A DNA stretch of 64,000 nt from positions 682,001 through 746,000 of the forward strand of contig NZ_JBBUTK010000001.1 of NCBI RefSeq assembly GCF_039592695.1. Reading direction: 5' to 3'. Under the pieces are notes generated by a model. The model made no database searches. It saw only the letters and a program-made list of their open reading frames with translations, and was not told where the DNA came from. Made by a program: the position numbers and the translations under genes. Below are positions 50,371-58,697 of the stretch, piece by piece (within the stretch, counting starts at the first letter, position 1; every line of letters begins with the position of its first letter). This DNA comes from Flagellimonas_A sp039592695 (GTDB lineage: Bacteria; Bacteroidota; Bacteroidia; Flavobacteriales; Flavobacteriaceae).

Positions 50371-50967
50371 TCAGTTTTTAAACTCTCTCTTCACCAATTG
50401 CTCTAGATAGGCAGTGGTGTTTGCCAAATACTTACGGTCTTGATTAAGGGTTGCCATGGCAACCGCTCCTTGCAACATGGTAAAGAGCTGTTTTGCAAAG
50501 GTCAGTGGGGGTACGGGCAGTTTAAATTCTTGGTTATTTTTCCCATTTTCAAGTACAAGGGCAATTTTACCCTCAATTTCCTTGATGGTTTCTTTGACCG
50601 CGGCCGCCAACAACTTGTTGTTGTGCTGGGCATCTGTACCTACACTGAGTATGGGGCATCCCCCAAAGGGAAGTGTGAACGCATCATATTGTCTGTAAAA
50701 ATCTATTAGGGAAAACACTTTATCAAGTGCTTTTCCATCCACAGATAGCTTTTCGTCCAAAGTTTTCAAGAGGTGGTTTCTGTTGTACTCAAAAGCGGCG
50801 AGGGCCAATGCTTCTTTATTCTCAAAATTGCCATAAATAGCACCTTTAGTGAGGCCCGTCGCTTCGGTAAGGTCGCTCATACTAGTGCCCACATATCCAA
50901 ACTTATTGAATATGGGTGCAACGGTTTCAATGATATAGGCTGTGGTTCTTTCGGCTTTTGTGGTCAT
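50371..50967 (-). CDS. TetR/AcrR family transcriptional regulator
   Basis: A 198-residue repressor-type regulator. The N-terminal helix-turn-helix is AYIIETVAPIFNKFGYVGTS followed by MSDLTEATGLTKGAIYGNFENKEALA (residues 11-54). The C-terminal ligand-binding domain matches the AcrR_C type with FPFGGCPILSVGTDAQ-like sequence (TLPFGGCPILSVG), a known feature of one TetR subfamily. The stop lies six bases from the convergent PorP/SprF gene. A near-palindromic site 44 bases upstream of the start suggests self-regulation. The target genes are unknown because no transporter or enzyme adjoins. Confidence 0.92.
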   Translation of the reverse strand: MTTKAERTTAYIIETVAPIFNKFGYVGTSMSDLTEATGLTKGAIYGNFENKEALALAAFEYNRNHLLKTLDEKLSVDGKALDKVFSLIDFYRQYDAFTLPFGGCPILSVGTDAQHNNKLLAAAVKETIKEIEGKIALVLENGKNNQEFKLPVPPLTFAKQLFTMLQGAVAMATLNQDRKYLANTTAYLEQLVKREFKN

Positions 50968-51011
50968 TTACGGTTAACTGAGATGCAGGGGTCTAAGATA
51001 AAAAAAAAGAC

Positions 51012-51025
51012 ATACTGTACGGTAT
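51012..51025. promoter_or_regulatory. candidate operator of the TetR gene
   Basis: ATACTGTACGGTAT is a 14-base palindrome except for one G-T type pair. It lies upstream of a weak -7 box (TATCTTAG on the minus strand, 50993-51000) at the place expected for the spacer or -33 region. This matches the usual position of TetR-type operators. Confidence 0.45.
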
Positions 51026-51030
51026 AAAAA

Positions 51031-51054
51031 AGCCCTTTCCAATTGGAAAGGGCT
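51031..51054 (-). terminator. intrinsic terminator of clpB
   Basis: AGCCCTTTCC and GGAAAGGGCT form a perfect ten-base stem around AATT. On the minus strand it is followed by TTTTT. It lies 22 bases after the clpB stop and just upstream of the TetR promoter region. Confidence 0.9.
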
Positions 51055-51075
51055 AAAATTTATTGACATATACCA

Positions 51076-53676
51076 TCAGTTGACCAATTCTGACTGGTTT
51101 CTAAAGACCAATTCGTTGTCAAAAGAATCCAACAGTATGATACTGTCACGTTGTAAATTGCCGGCCAGAAGTTCTTTTGAGAGCTTGTTCAACACTTCTT
51201 TTTGTATCAATCGTTTGATGGGTCTCGCACCATATTGTGGGTCATACCCTTTTTTGGCTAAATATTCAATGGCCTCATCGGTGGCATCAAAAGTGATGTG
51301 CTGTTTGGCCACCATTTTTTTAAGGGCATTCAACTGCAGTTCAACAATTGCTTTAATGTGTGACCTGTTCAAAGGCGTAAACATGATGATGTCATCAATT
51401 CGGTTCAAAAATTCAGGGCGCATCATTTTTCGTAACAAACCGAGAACTTCAATCCGGGCTGCAGCGGTGGCACTTTCAACGTCATCAGTATCTTCAAACT
51501 TTTCTTGAATGATTTGACTGCCCACATTACTGGTCATGATGATGATGGTGTTCTTGAAATCTGCGACACGGCCCTTATTGTCTGTCAGCCTACCTTCATC
51601 CAGTACTTGTAAGAGGATATTGAATGTATCGGGATGTGCTTTTTCAATCTCATCCAACAATACGACAGAATACGGTTTTCTTCGCACCGCCTCGGTCAAT
51701 TGTCCGCCTTCATCATAACCGACATATCCTGGGGGTGCACCCACCAATCGACTGACCGAATGGCGTTCTTGGTACTCGCTCATATCAATACGGGTCATGG
51801 CATTTTCATCGTCAAAGAGGTAGGCTGCCAAGGTCTTGGCCAATTCGGTTTTTCCTACCCCCGTATTACCAAGAAAAAGAAAGGAACCAATCGGCTTTTT
51901 GGTATCCTGAAGCCCTGCACGGCTTCTTCTGATGGCATCAGAAACCGCTTGAATGGCCTCTTCTTGGCCCACCACTCGTTTGTGCAGTTCATCTTCAAGC
52001 TTGAGCAATTTTTCTCGCTCGCTCTGCAACATCTTGGTCACGGGTATGCCTGTCCATTTGGCGACCACTTCGGCAATGTCGTCGTTGGTCACCTCTTCTT
52101 TAATGAGGGTTTCACCACGCTGTTGTTCCGCAAGTTCATCTTGCAACTTTTCAAGCGTTTCTTGAGATTCTTTGATTTTACCGTATCGAAGCTCTGCAAC
52201 CTTGCCATAGTCGCCGTTTCGCTCGGCACGTTCAGCTTCCAATTTGAAGTTCTCGATGTCTTGCTTGGTCTTTTGAATATTGTCTACCAAGGTTTTTTCG
52301 CTTTCCCACTTGGCAAAAATTTCTTTTCGTTCCTCTTTGAGATTGGCCAATTCCAAGTCCAAACTTTTCAACTTCTCTTTGTCGTTCTCACGCTTGATGG
52401 CCTCGATTTCAATCTCGAGCTGCATGATTTTACGATCCAAAACATCAAGCTCTTCGGGTTTCGAGTTGATTTCCATCCGCAGTTTCGATGCGGCTTCATC
52501 TATCAAATCAATGGCTTTATCTGGCAAGAATCGATTGGTGATGTAGCGCTGTGACAATTCCACAGCCGCAATAACCGCCTCATCTTTTATTCGAACCTTG
52601 TGATGGGTCTCGTATTTTTCTTTGATTCCCCGAAGGATGGAAATGGCACTCTCAGTATCGGGCTCATCAACGACCACTTTTTGAAAACGGCGCTCCAAGG
52701 CCTTATCCTTTTCAAAATACTTTTGGTACTCGTCAAGGGTGGTCGCTCCGATGGCACGCAGCTCACCACGGGCCAAAGCGGGTTTTAGAATGTTTGCGGC
52801 ATCCATGGCGCCCTGACCGCCCCCGGCACCCACAAGGGTGTGGATTTCATCAATGAAGAGTACGATATCACCGTCAGAGGTGGTCACTTCTTTGATGACC
52901 GATTTCAAGCGTTCTTCAAACTCACCTTTATATTTTGCACCGGCAATGAGCGCCCCCATATCCAAAGAATAAATGGTTTTTTCCTTTAGATTTTCAGGAA
53001 CATCACCTTGAACGATACGATGGGCCAAGCCCTCGGCAATGGCGGTTTTACCAACCCCGGGTTCACCCACTAGCATCGGATTGTTCTTGGTGCGACGAGA
53101 GAGAATCTGTAATACCCGACGGATTTCTTCATCACGGCCTATAACGGGATCCAACTTTCCGTTATCGGCCATATCATTGAGGTTATTGGCATATTTGCTC
53201 AACGCGTTATAGGTTTCTTCAGCACTCTGGGAAGTTACCCGCCCGCCTTTTCGCAATTCTTCCATGGCGGCTTCCAAACCTTTTTCGGTGACACCTTGGT
53301 CTTTCAATATCTGTGCAATCTTACTCTTTGATTTGAACAGGGCCAACAACAAATGCTCGACCGATACAAAATCATCGTTCATCTTCTTGGCCACAATACT
53401 CGCCTCGTTGAGCGTCTTGCCCGCTTCTCGTGACAACATAATGTCACCACCCGAAACTTTCGGAAGGCTTTTGAGTTCCTTATCCAAAATTTGGTCGACC
53501 ATTGCCGCGTTTACATTGAGCTTTTTCAATATAAAGGGCAACACATTTTCATCTACAGTGCCCATGGCCTTGTAGAGATGCTCGTTTTCTATCTGTTGAT
53601 GACCAAACTCTTGCGCCAATAACTGCGCCTGTTGAATGGCCTCTTGTGATTTTATGGTGTAATTATTTAAATTCAT
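51076..53676 (-). CDS. clpB: disaggregase ClpB
   Basis: The 866-residue AAA+ chaperone that rescues aggregated proteins with DnaK. N-domain repeats occupy 1-145 (SQEAIQQAQLLAQEFGHQ). AAA-1 has Walker A GEPGVGKTAIAEGLAH near 207 and Walker B VLFIDEIHTLVGAGG. The ClpB-specific coiled-coil middle domain spans about 410-530. AAA-2 has Walker A FLGNTGVGKTELAKTL near 610 and VVLLDEIEKAHPD. The C-terminus has the GARPIKRLIQ motif. Terminated by a perfect hairpin. Heat-shock control is expected for the gene, but no clear HrcA or heat-shock promoter element is visible. Confidence 0.98.
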   Translation of the reverse strand: MNLNNYTIKSQEAIQQAQLLAQEFGHQQIENEHLYKAMGTVDENVLPFILKKLNVNAAMVDQILDKELKSLPKVSGGDIMLSREAGKTLNEASIVAKKMNDDFVSVEHLLLALFKSKSKIAQILKDQGVTEKGLEAAMEELRKGGRVTSQSAEETYNALSKYANNLNDMADNGKLDPVIGRDEEIRRVLQILSRRTKNNPMLVGEPGVGKTAIAEGLAHRIVQGDVPENLKEKTIYSLDMGALIAGAKYKGEFEERLKSVIKEVTTSDGDIVLFIDEIHTLVGAGGGQGAMDAANILKPALARGELRAIGATTLDEYQKYFEKDKALERRFQKVVVDEPDTESAISILRGIKEKYETHHKVRIKDEAVIAAVELSQRYITNRFLPDKAIDLIDEAASKLRMEINSKPEELDVLDRKIMQLEIEIEAIKRENDKEKLKSLDLELANLKEERKEIFAKWESEKTLVDNIQKTKQDIENFKLEAERAERNGDYGKVAELRYGKIKESQETLEKLQDELAEQQRGETLIKEEVTNDDIAEVVAKWTGIPVTKMLQSEREKLLKLEDELHKRVVGQEEAIQAVSDAIRRSRAGLQDTKKPIGSFLFLGNTGVGKTELAKTLAAYLFDDENAMTRIDMSEYQERHSVSRLVGAPPGYVGYDEGGQLTEAVRRKPYSVVLLDEIEKAHPDTFNILLQVLDEGRLTDNKGRVADFKNTIIIMTSNVGSQIIQEKFEDTDDVESATAAARIEVLGLLRKMMRPEFLNRIDDIIMFTPLNRSHIKAIVELQLNALKKMVAKQHITFDATDEAIEYLAKKGYDPQYGARPIKRLIQKEVLNKLSKELLAGNLQRDSIILLDSFDNELVFRNQSELVN

Positions 53677-53798
53677 TTTCAGTTTTTTTTAAGGGAAGCA
53701 AGAATCTTACCATCAGAAAAAGGCAGTCAAAATGTCTGTAAATTGTTGAAAACGAACGACATTTCGTCAGAGTGTAAGTTTTTTGGACTTGCTCGACC

Positions 53799-53964
53799 TA
53801 TGAAGTGATTTAAACTTTTTCAATTGGCTAAAAAATGATGCTTTTTCACCCTTTTTTCGACTTTTTCTCCTTCCGTAGCTCTGCTATGCAACTCTAAAAA
53901 GGCTTCAAAACGGTAAAAAATCATGAATTTTCGCTTCAATCCAAAAAGTTCAAATCACTTCTAT
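53799..53964. mobile_element. MITE-like 160-base imperfect palindrome with TAT flanks
   Basis: The element proper is 53802-53961. Its outer arms are GAAGTGATTTAAACTTTTT and AAAAAGTTCAAATCACTTC, 18 of 19 complementary. Pairing continues with interruptions (TTGAAGCGAAAATTCATGA on one side) to a tight centre TAGC-TCT-GCTA at 53876-53886. The same trinucleotide TAT flanks both ends as a possible target duplication. No open reading frame of note lies inside. It fills about half of the 304-base clpB-ytxJ gap. The rest of that gap (53677-53798 and 53965-53980) shows no other recognisable feature. Confidence 0.6.
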
Positions 53965-53980
53965 ACTTTAAATTCGCAAA

Positions 53981-54370
53981 ATGGGATTGTTCGGAAATTT
54001 ATTCAGTAAAACTAAAGCAACGAAAAAGGAGAAAAATTCTGTTCCATGGATTGCATTGGAGCGTATGGAACAACTGGATGAAATCATCCAAAAATCAAAT
54101 GAAAAACCGCAGTTGTTGTTCAAGCATTCGACGACCTGTGGCATCAGTAGGATGGTACTGAATATATTTAGTGACAATTATTCCGCCGAGAATGTAGTTG
54201 ATGCCTATTTTCTCGATTTGCACGCCCATCGTGCCATTTCAGATGAGGCGGCACAACGGTTGGGAGTTATGCACCAATCGCCACAACTCATCGTGATCAA
54301 AAATGAACAGGTAACCTACCACGCATCCCATGGTGCCATAACAGAAACAACTCTTCAGGAATTGCTGTAA
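53981..54370 (+). CDS. ytxJ: bacillithiol-system redox protein YtxJ
   Basis: A 129-residue thioredoxin-fold protein of the YtxJ family, a monothiol bacilliredoxin-like factor. The active-site region is FKHSTTCGISRMVLN with Cys53. The flanking RAISDEAAQRLGVMHQSPQLIVI resembles the cis-Pro loop of thioredoxins (SPQ). It implies that the organism uses bacillithiol as its thiol buffer, as many flavobacteria do, although biosynthesis genes are not in this window. It begins 17 bases after the MITE-like element, so its promoter likely lies in or at the edge of it. Confidence 0.88.
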   Translation: MGLFGNLFSKTKATKKEKNSVPWIALERMEQLDEIIQKSNEKPQLLFKHSTTCGISRMVLNIFSDNYSAENVVDAYFLDLHAHRAISDEAAQRLGVMHQSPQLIVIKNEQVTYHASHGAITETTLQELL

Positions 54371-54375
54371 AAAAA

Positions 54376-54401
54376 TCCCCCGTGATAACCATCACAGGGG
54401 A
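54376..54401 (-). terminator. terminator between ytxJ and the 402-residue lipoprotein gene
   Basis: TCCCC-C-GTGAT pairs with ATCAC-A-GGGGA around an AACC loop. The minus strand continues into seven T, so it best serves the lipoprotein gene that ends at 54441. In the plus direction it could also stop ytxJ, with only a weak T-tract. Confidence 0.75.
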
Positions 54402-54440
54402 CTTTAATTGATTCAAATTCTTATCAGGAAGCTTTGGGCG

Positions 54441-55649
54441 TTAATCTGAAAAATTCGATTGCGTTAAACTGGAAGTGTTTCTTCTTATGACGTCTTTGAG
54501 ACGCAATTTTAGGTCTTCGCCTGCATCGTAGATCATCTGCTCGTTTGTCGGAAAAGGTACGGCGGCCAAATCCAATAAGGCAATCAAATCAGTATCCAGT
54601 GCTCTTCTATCACCACTATAATTGGCGTAAACATGTTCAAAGATAAATTCGCTTGATAGGGGATAGGCATTGATTTCCTGACCACTGTTCAAATCTATCA
54701 TGCTCACCTTAGCACCGATCTGGGCACTTTTAAACTGGGTAAACTGATAAAAATTACAACGAACGGTTCTCAATCTATCGATCAAGATTTCGTTGCCCAA
54801 GCTGTCTTTTACCACATTGCCGTTATCATCCAACAGCACCTCATGGCCATCTTTGATCTGCTTCTCTCTGATAATTTGCTTTTCATTGACCTGTTCTGGG
54901 CTGATGTTGATTTCCTTGAAGTCAACATTCATCGCATAATCATACTTGAAACCTTTGACTGGACTTGTGTGAAATTCCGTCCATAAAGAATTTACGCCAT
55001 ACGTATTGAAGTCGGTAAGCTCTTCGGCCAATCGTTCCGGTATGATTTGTTCCGTATCGTTGTTCAACGCCACTTTCACATAATCTACCCCTTTGGCACG
55101 GGCTTCTTCCATTTTTTCCCGTGTATCGGCATAGCCCGGATTGATTTCATACAAATAGTTGAAATCATCGTAGGCATTTCTAAAGTCAAACTTGTTATTG
55201 CCCTCCTTCAAAAGCTGGGTTGCATTGGCGTACAGGTATTCTGAAAGCTCAACCTTGGTCTCAAGAATGGCATTGTCAAAATTCTTAAAATCGAACGCCG
55301 CTGACCTTTTCTCGTCATAAACGGGTAGCGGAAGCAAAGGCCTGATGCGTTCCTGGATGCTGTTCAACCTTTGATATCCCTTATAAATGGTCTCTAAATT
55401 GGCTGGATTGCCTTCTTTTTCCAAAAAGGCGATTCGTTCCAATTCTCGATTCGAATGTTTTTCAAAAGCTTCCTCCAACAACAGCACATATTCTTGGTTT
55501 CCTCTTTTTGTTTTGTTTTTGGATAGGTTTTCAATCGCCCTGTTCATAGCGGTCACATATTTACCGGTATTCAGGGCTACTTGTGTTTTCTTGACGCCCC
55601 CACAGGCCGCCAAGATGACCAATAGAATGATAAGTAGTGGTTTTTTCAT
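54441..55649 (-). CDS. large lipoprotein of unknown function
   Basis: A 402-residue lipoprotein with signal KKPLLIILLVILAACGGVKK (lipobox LAAC, Cys at 16). Helical, TPR-like sequences dominate residues 30-200 (YVTAMNRAIENLSKNKTKRG, LYANATQLLKEGNNKFDFRNAYDDF). A beta-rich second half contains VNEKQIIREKQIKDGHEVLL and NGNVVKDSLGNEILIDR. I recognise it as a recurring Flavobacteriia protein but know no function. It is transcribed alone, convergent with ytxJ. The 239-base gap before glyA holds only the glyA promoter that I can identify. Confidence 0.75.
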   Translation of the reverse strand: MKKPLLIILLVILAACGGVKKTQVALNTGKYVTAMNRAIENLSKNKTKRGNQEYVLLLEEAFEKHSNRELERIAFLEKEGNPANLETIYKGYQRLNSIQERIRPLLPLPVYDEKRSAAFDFKNFDNAILETKVELSEYLYANATQLLKEGNNKFDFRNAYDDFNYLYEINPGYADTREKMEEARAKGVDYVKVALNNDTEQIIPERLAEELTDFNTYGVNSLWTEFHTSPVKGFKYDYAMNVDFKEINISPEQVNEKQIIREKQIKDGHEVLLDDNGNVVKDSLGNEILIDRLRTVRCNFYQFTQFKSAQIGAKVSMIDLNSGQEINAYPLSSEFIFEHVYANYSGDRRALDTDLIALLDLAAVPFPTNEQMIYDAGEDLKLRLKDVIRRNTSSLTQSNFSD

Positions 55650-55859
55650 GATGATTCGATTTTATGGTTTGGGGTTATATTTTCAATTGCCGTGCCAAAA
55701 CACTGTCCATTTAAAACGAAGGGCGTCGAATTATAGTATAATCCATTAAAAGTCAAGTCTTTTCAAAAGGTCAATTTTTTTTTTTGAATTGTTTATTTCC
55801 CTTTGATAACTCATTGGTGTTGAGGCTTGGATTTACTCGTAAGAATGGTGCTGATATCG

Positions 55860-55867
55860 TATTTTTG
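55860..55867 (+). promoter_or_regulatory. -7 promoter box of glyA
   Basis: TATTTTTG matches TAnnTTTG exactly. The start point near 55873 gives a leader of about 16 nucleotides. Confidence 0.6.
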
Positions 55868-55888
55868 CGGTTCTAATCCACAATTGAA

Positions 55889-57163
55889 ATGCAAAGAGAC
55901 ACGCGTATTTTTGAATTGATTGAAAAAGAGCGGGAACGCCAGACGAACGGTATAGAACTGATAGCCTCAGAGAATTTCACAAGTCCACAGGTGATGGAGG
56001 CCGCAGGATCGGTTTTGACCAATAAGTATGCTGAAGGCTATCCCGGAAAGCGATATTACGGCGGTTGCGAAGTTGTGGATGAAGTTGAGCAATTGGCCAT
56101 TGACCGTGCCAAAGAGCTTTTTGGAGCAGTCTATGCCAATGTGCAGCCCCACTCGGGCTCTCAGGCCAACGCTTCGGTGTACCATGCCTGTTTACAGCCT
56201 GGTGATACCATCTTGGGCTTTGATTTGGCCCATGGCGGCCATTTGACGCATGGATCACCGGTAAACTTTTCGGGCAGATTGTACAACCCTGTTTTTTATG
56301 GCGTGGAAAGGGAATCTGGACGTTTGGACTATGATAACATCCAACAGATCGCGGAGAAGGAAAAGCCCAAAATGATTATTGCCGGGGCTTCTGCCTATTC
56401 GCGGGATATGGATTTTGAACGATTCCGTGAGATAGCGGATAGTGTCGGTGCGCTGCTTTTGGCCGATATTTCGCATCCTGCTGGCTTGATTGCAAAAGGT
56501 GTGATGAACGACCCCATTCCCCATTGCCATATCGTCACCACGACCACGCACAAAACATTGCGCGGGCCAAGGGGCGGATTGATATTGATGGGGGATAATT
56601 TTGAAAATCCCTTTGGGATACGTCTTAAAAACGGCAATTTGAGAAAAATGTCTGGCCTTTTGGATTTGGCCGTATTTCCTGGCAACCAAGGTGGACCTTT
56701 AGAACACATCATTGCTGCCAAAGCGGTTGCCTTCGGGGAGGCTCTTTCAGATGATTTTCTCCATTACATCGTTCAAGTCAAGAAAAATGCGGAAAGCATG
56801 GCGCAAGCGTTTGTGGATAGGGGATACAATGTCATTTCAGACGGTACCGACAATCACATGATGCTCATTGACCTGCGGAATAAAAACATCACGGGCAAAG
56901 ATGCTGAAAAAGCGTTGGAAAATGGCGACATTACCGCCAATAAGAACATGGTTCCGTTTGATGACCAATCCCCTTTTATTACTTCGGGAATACGTTTGGG
57001 TACCCCGGCCATTACGACCAGGGGCCTAAAAGAAGATGATATGGAAACCATTGTCGGTTATATCGATGAGATTTTGATATCCTCTGAAGATGAAACTAAA
57101 ATCAAATCAATCAAAAGAAAGGTGAACGAACTGATGCAAGACAGGCCGTTGTTCAATCCGTGA
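55889..57163 (+). CDS. glyA: serine hydroxymethyltransferase
   Basis: Interconverts serine and glycine with tetrahydrofolate, supplying one-carbon units; PLP enzyme. It has 424 residues. Motifs are GIELIASENFTSPQVMEA, NKYAEGYPGKRYYGGCEVVD, VQPHSGSQAN, FDLAHGGHLTHGSPVNFSG and the Schiff-base lysine Lys222 in VTTTTHKTLRGPRGG, all typical. Normal length and no anomaly. It is transcribed alone from its own promoter, with the convergent unknown gene ending 12 bases beyond it. Confidence 0.98.
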   Translation: MQRDTRIFELIEKERERQTNGIELIASENFTSPQVMEAAGSVLTNKYAEGYPGKRYYGGCEVVDEVEQLAIDRAKELFGAVYANVQPHSGSQANASVYHACLQPGDTILGFDLAHGGHLTHGSPVNFSGRLYNPVFYGVERESGRLDYDNIQQIAEKEKPKMIIAGASAYSRDMDFERFREIADSVGALLLADISHPAGLIAKGVMNDPIPHCHIVTTTTHKTLRGPRGGLILMGDNFENPFGIRLKNGNLRKMSGLLDLAVFPGNQGGPLEHIIAAKAVAFGEALSDDFLHYIVQVKKNAESMAQAFVDRGYNVISDGTDNHMMLIDLRNKNITGKDAEKALENGDITANKNMVPFDDQSPFITSGIRLGTPAITTRGLKEDDMETIVGYIDEILISSEDETKIKSIKRKVNELMQDRPLFNP

Positions 57164-57175
57164 TGTTTTGGAATT

Positions 57176-57838
57176 TTAAAAATCAAGCAATAGAAAATCG
57201 CCTTCTATGATTTTCTTCTCATTGACATCGTAGACAGTGGCCTCGTTGTTTTGGTTGGAAGAGAAATAAAGTCCCCAAAAATCAAAATAGCTTCTCGGCA
57301 TATCCAAATTTTGGTTTCGGAGCTTCTCGAGTTTTGGCACATTCATTTCTTCAATAAACACGGGAACAAAAATCTCGTATGGCATTTCGGTCATCGCTTT
57401 GGTGAAATGCACAAAGTTGAGGCTCACGGCATTCAAGATGGCATCCAAATAATCGGGAATGCTATTGGGGTATATCTTGGAGATGATAATAGAGGTATCC
57501 AGAAAATTTATAGTGAACTCTGAAATATCAATTTCAAGAGAACACTTTTTCCGTAAGGCCAATAATGACCTGTCAAATTGTGAGCGATATTGACGGTCAC
57601 GTACAAATCCGCCCCAATCACCTCTGTTTAAGTGATGTAGGCTTTCGGTGATTCCAAAATTGCAAGAAATGGAAACAACCAATTCTGTTACTTGGCCAAA
57701 TTCATTTCGTATGCAGGCAATAGTAGAATCTCCAAAAAAGAACCTATCGAGGTCTTTTCTAAAATCAACAACGGCTTTAGGTGTCTTTTTCTCGTCACCA
57801 GAAAACTGTCTTTGAAGAATTGGATTGCGGTTTGACAT
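57176..57838 (-). CDS. hypothetical soluble protein
   Basis: A 220-residue protein from MSNRNPILQRQFSGDEKK, with no signal peptide and no transmembrane helix. It contains CSLEIDISEFTINFLDTSI and SIPDYLDAILNAVSLNFVHF. I do not recognise a family. A longer start near 57868 is possible but lacks supporting sequence. It sits between the response regulator (166 bases away, same strand) and the convergent glyA. Its composition is similar to its neighbours, and no function can be assigned. Confidence 0.6.
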   Translation of the reverse strand: MSNRNPILQRQFSGDEKKTPKAVVDFRKDLDRFFFGDSTIACIRNEFGQVTELVVSISCNFGITESLHHLNRGDWGGFVRDRQYRSQFDRSLLALRKKCSLEIDISEFTINFLDTSIIISKIYPNSIPDYLDAILNAVSLNFVHFTKAMTEMPYEIFVPVFIEEMNVPKLEKLRNQNLDMPRSYFDFWGLYFSSNQNNEATVYDVNEKKIIEGDFLLLDF

Positions 57839-57916
57839 AATCAATTTTTGGGAGGAACTCATTAACACATAAAGTTACTTCAAGAAAAAATCACGGGATT
57901 ACACAAAAACCTTAGA

Positions 57917-57951
57917 TTTTCAAAGGTTTTCATAGAAACCGCCTTTGAAAA
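57917..57951 (-). terminator. hairpin after the sensor-kinase operon
   Basis: TTTTCAAAGG and CCTTTGAAAA are perfect ten-base arms with a 15-base loop that itself can pair (GTTT/AAAC). On the minus strand it is followed by TCTAAGGTTTTTG. It lies about 52 bases beyond the response regulator stop and is likely to end that transcript, with weaker confidence because the T-run is short. Confidence 0.5.
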
Positions 57952-58003
57952 ATGTTAAAGTTTTGTTAAAAGTAGGAATATTTTTACTTTCTGATATGTG
58001 AGC

Positions 58004-58675
58004 TCAAAGAAACCCTTTCTCTTTCGCAGCTGCGATTAGGGCTAAATCGTTTTTGTTTTCAATGCCAAAAAGCGACTTCAATTGACGTTTTCTACTTTCA
58101 ATGGAGGAGGGGGAAAGCTTGATGAAATTTTCCAAATCTTTGGTTCTCGTGCCGACGGATAAGTGATACAATATCTTCTTGTCTTTTTCATCTAATGCAA
58201 AGTTGCTTGACATTCTTTTGCGAATTGCCGCCAAAGCTTTGGCAGAATAATAGGGCGGATTCGTCGCTACGGTGACAACTGCATCTTCAAGCGTTTTGGG
58301 GTCAATATCGTTCTTGACCAAATAGCCATCTGGGTCAACGGATTTTAAGATACTGTTGATTCTATAACTATCGCTGAACGATGACATGAACACAATCTTT
58401 GATTCTGGCACCACTTTTCTGGCAAGAATACCCAAGTCTTCACCACTTTTTGATTCTTGGGCTTCCGGTGGAAACAATTGTACATCTAAAAAGATGATAT
58501 CGTACGCAAAGTAATTTACCGAAGCTTCAATTTTTTCCTTACCATCATAATAGGTCTTGGCGGTATCAACAATGATATCAAACTCATCAAGGGATAGACC
58601 CTCAAGTATGAATTTGTATCCCAAGATGGTCATTTCATGATCATCGATTGCCAAGATGCGCAGTGTATTTTTCAT
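58004..58675 (-). CDS. NarL-like response regulator
   Basis: A 223-residue regulator from MKNTLRILAIDDHEMTIL; a longer start would run into the kinase gene. The receiver has the acidic pair IDDHE, phosphoacceptor Asp64 in DIIFLDVQLFPPE and the lysine in DGYLVKNDIDP. It is unusual in having a long loop after the Asp (EAQESKSGEDLG). The C-terminal domain (about 150-223) is a small HTH (FALDEKDKKILYHLSVGTRT with KDLENFIKLSPSSIESRKR) resembling but not identical to LuxR. Partner of the upstream kinase. Confidence 0.88.
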   Translation of the reverse strand: MKNTLRILAIDDHEMTILGYKFILEGLSLDEFDIIVDTAKTYYDGKEKIEASVNYFAYDIIFLDVQLFPPEAQESKSGEDLGILARKVVPESKIVFMSSFSDSYRINSILKSVDPDGYLVKNDIDPKTLEDAVVTVATNPPYYSAKALAAIRKRMSSNFALDEKDKKILYHLSVGTRTKDLENFIKLSPSSIESRKRQLKSLFGIENKNDLALIAAAKEKGFL

Positions 58676-58697
58676 TTGATTTGGGTCATCTGACGAA

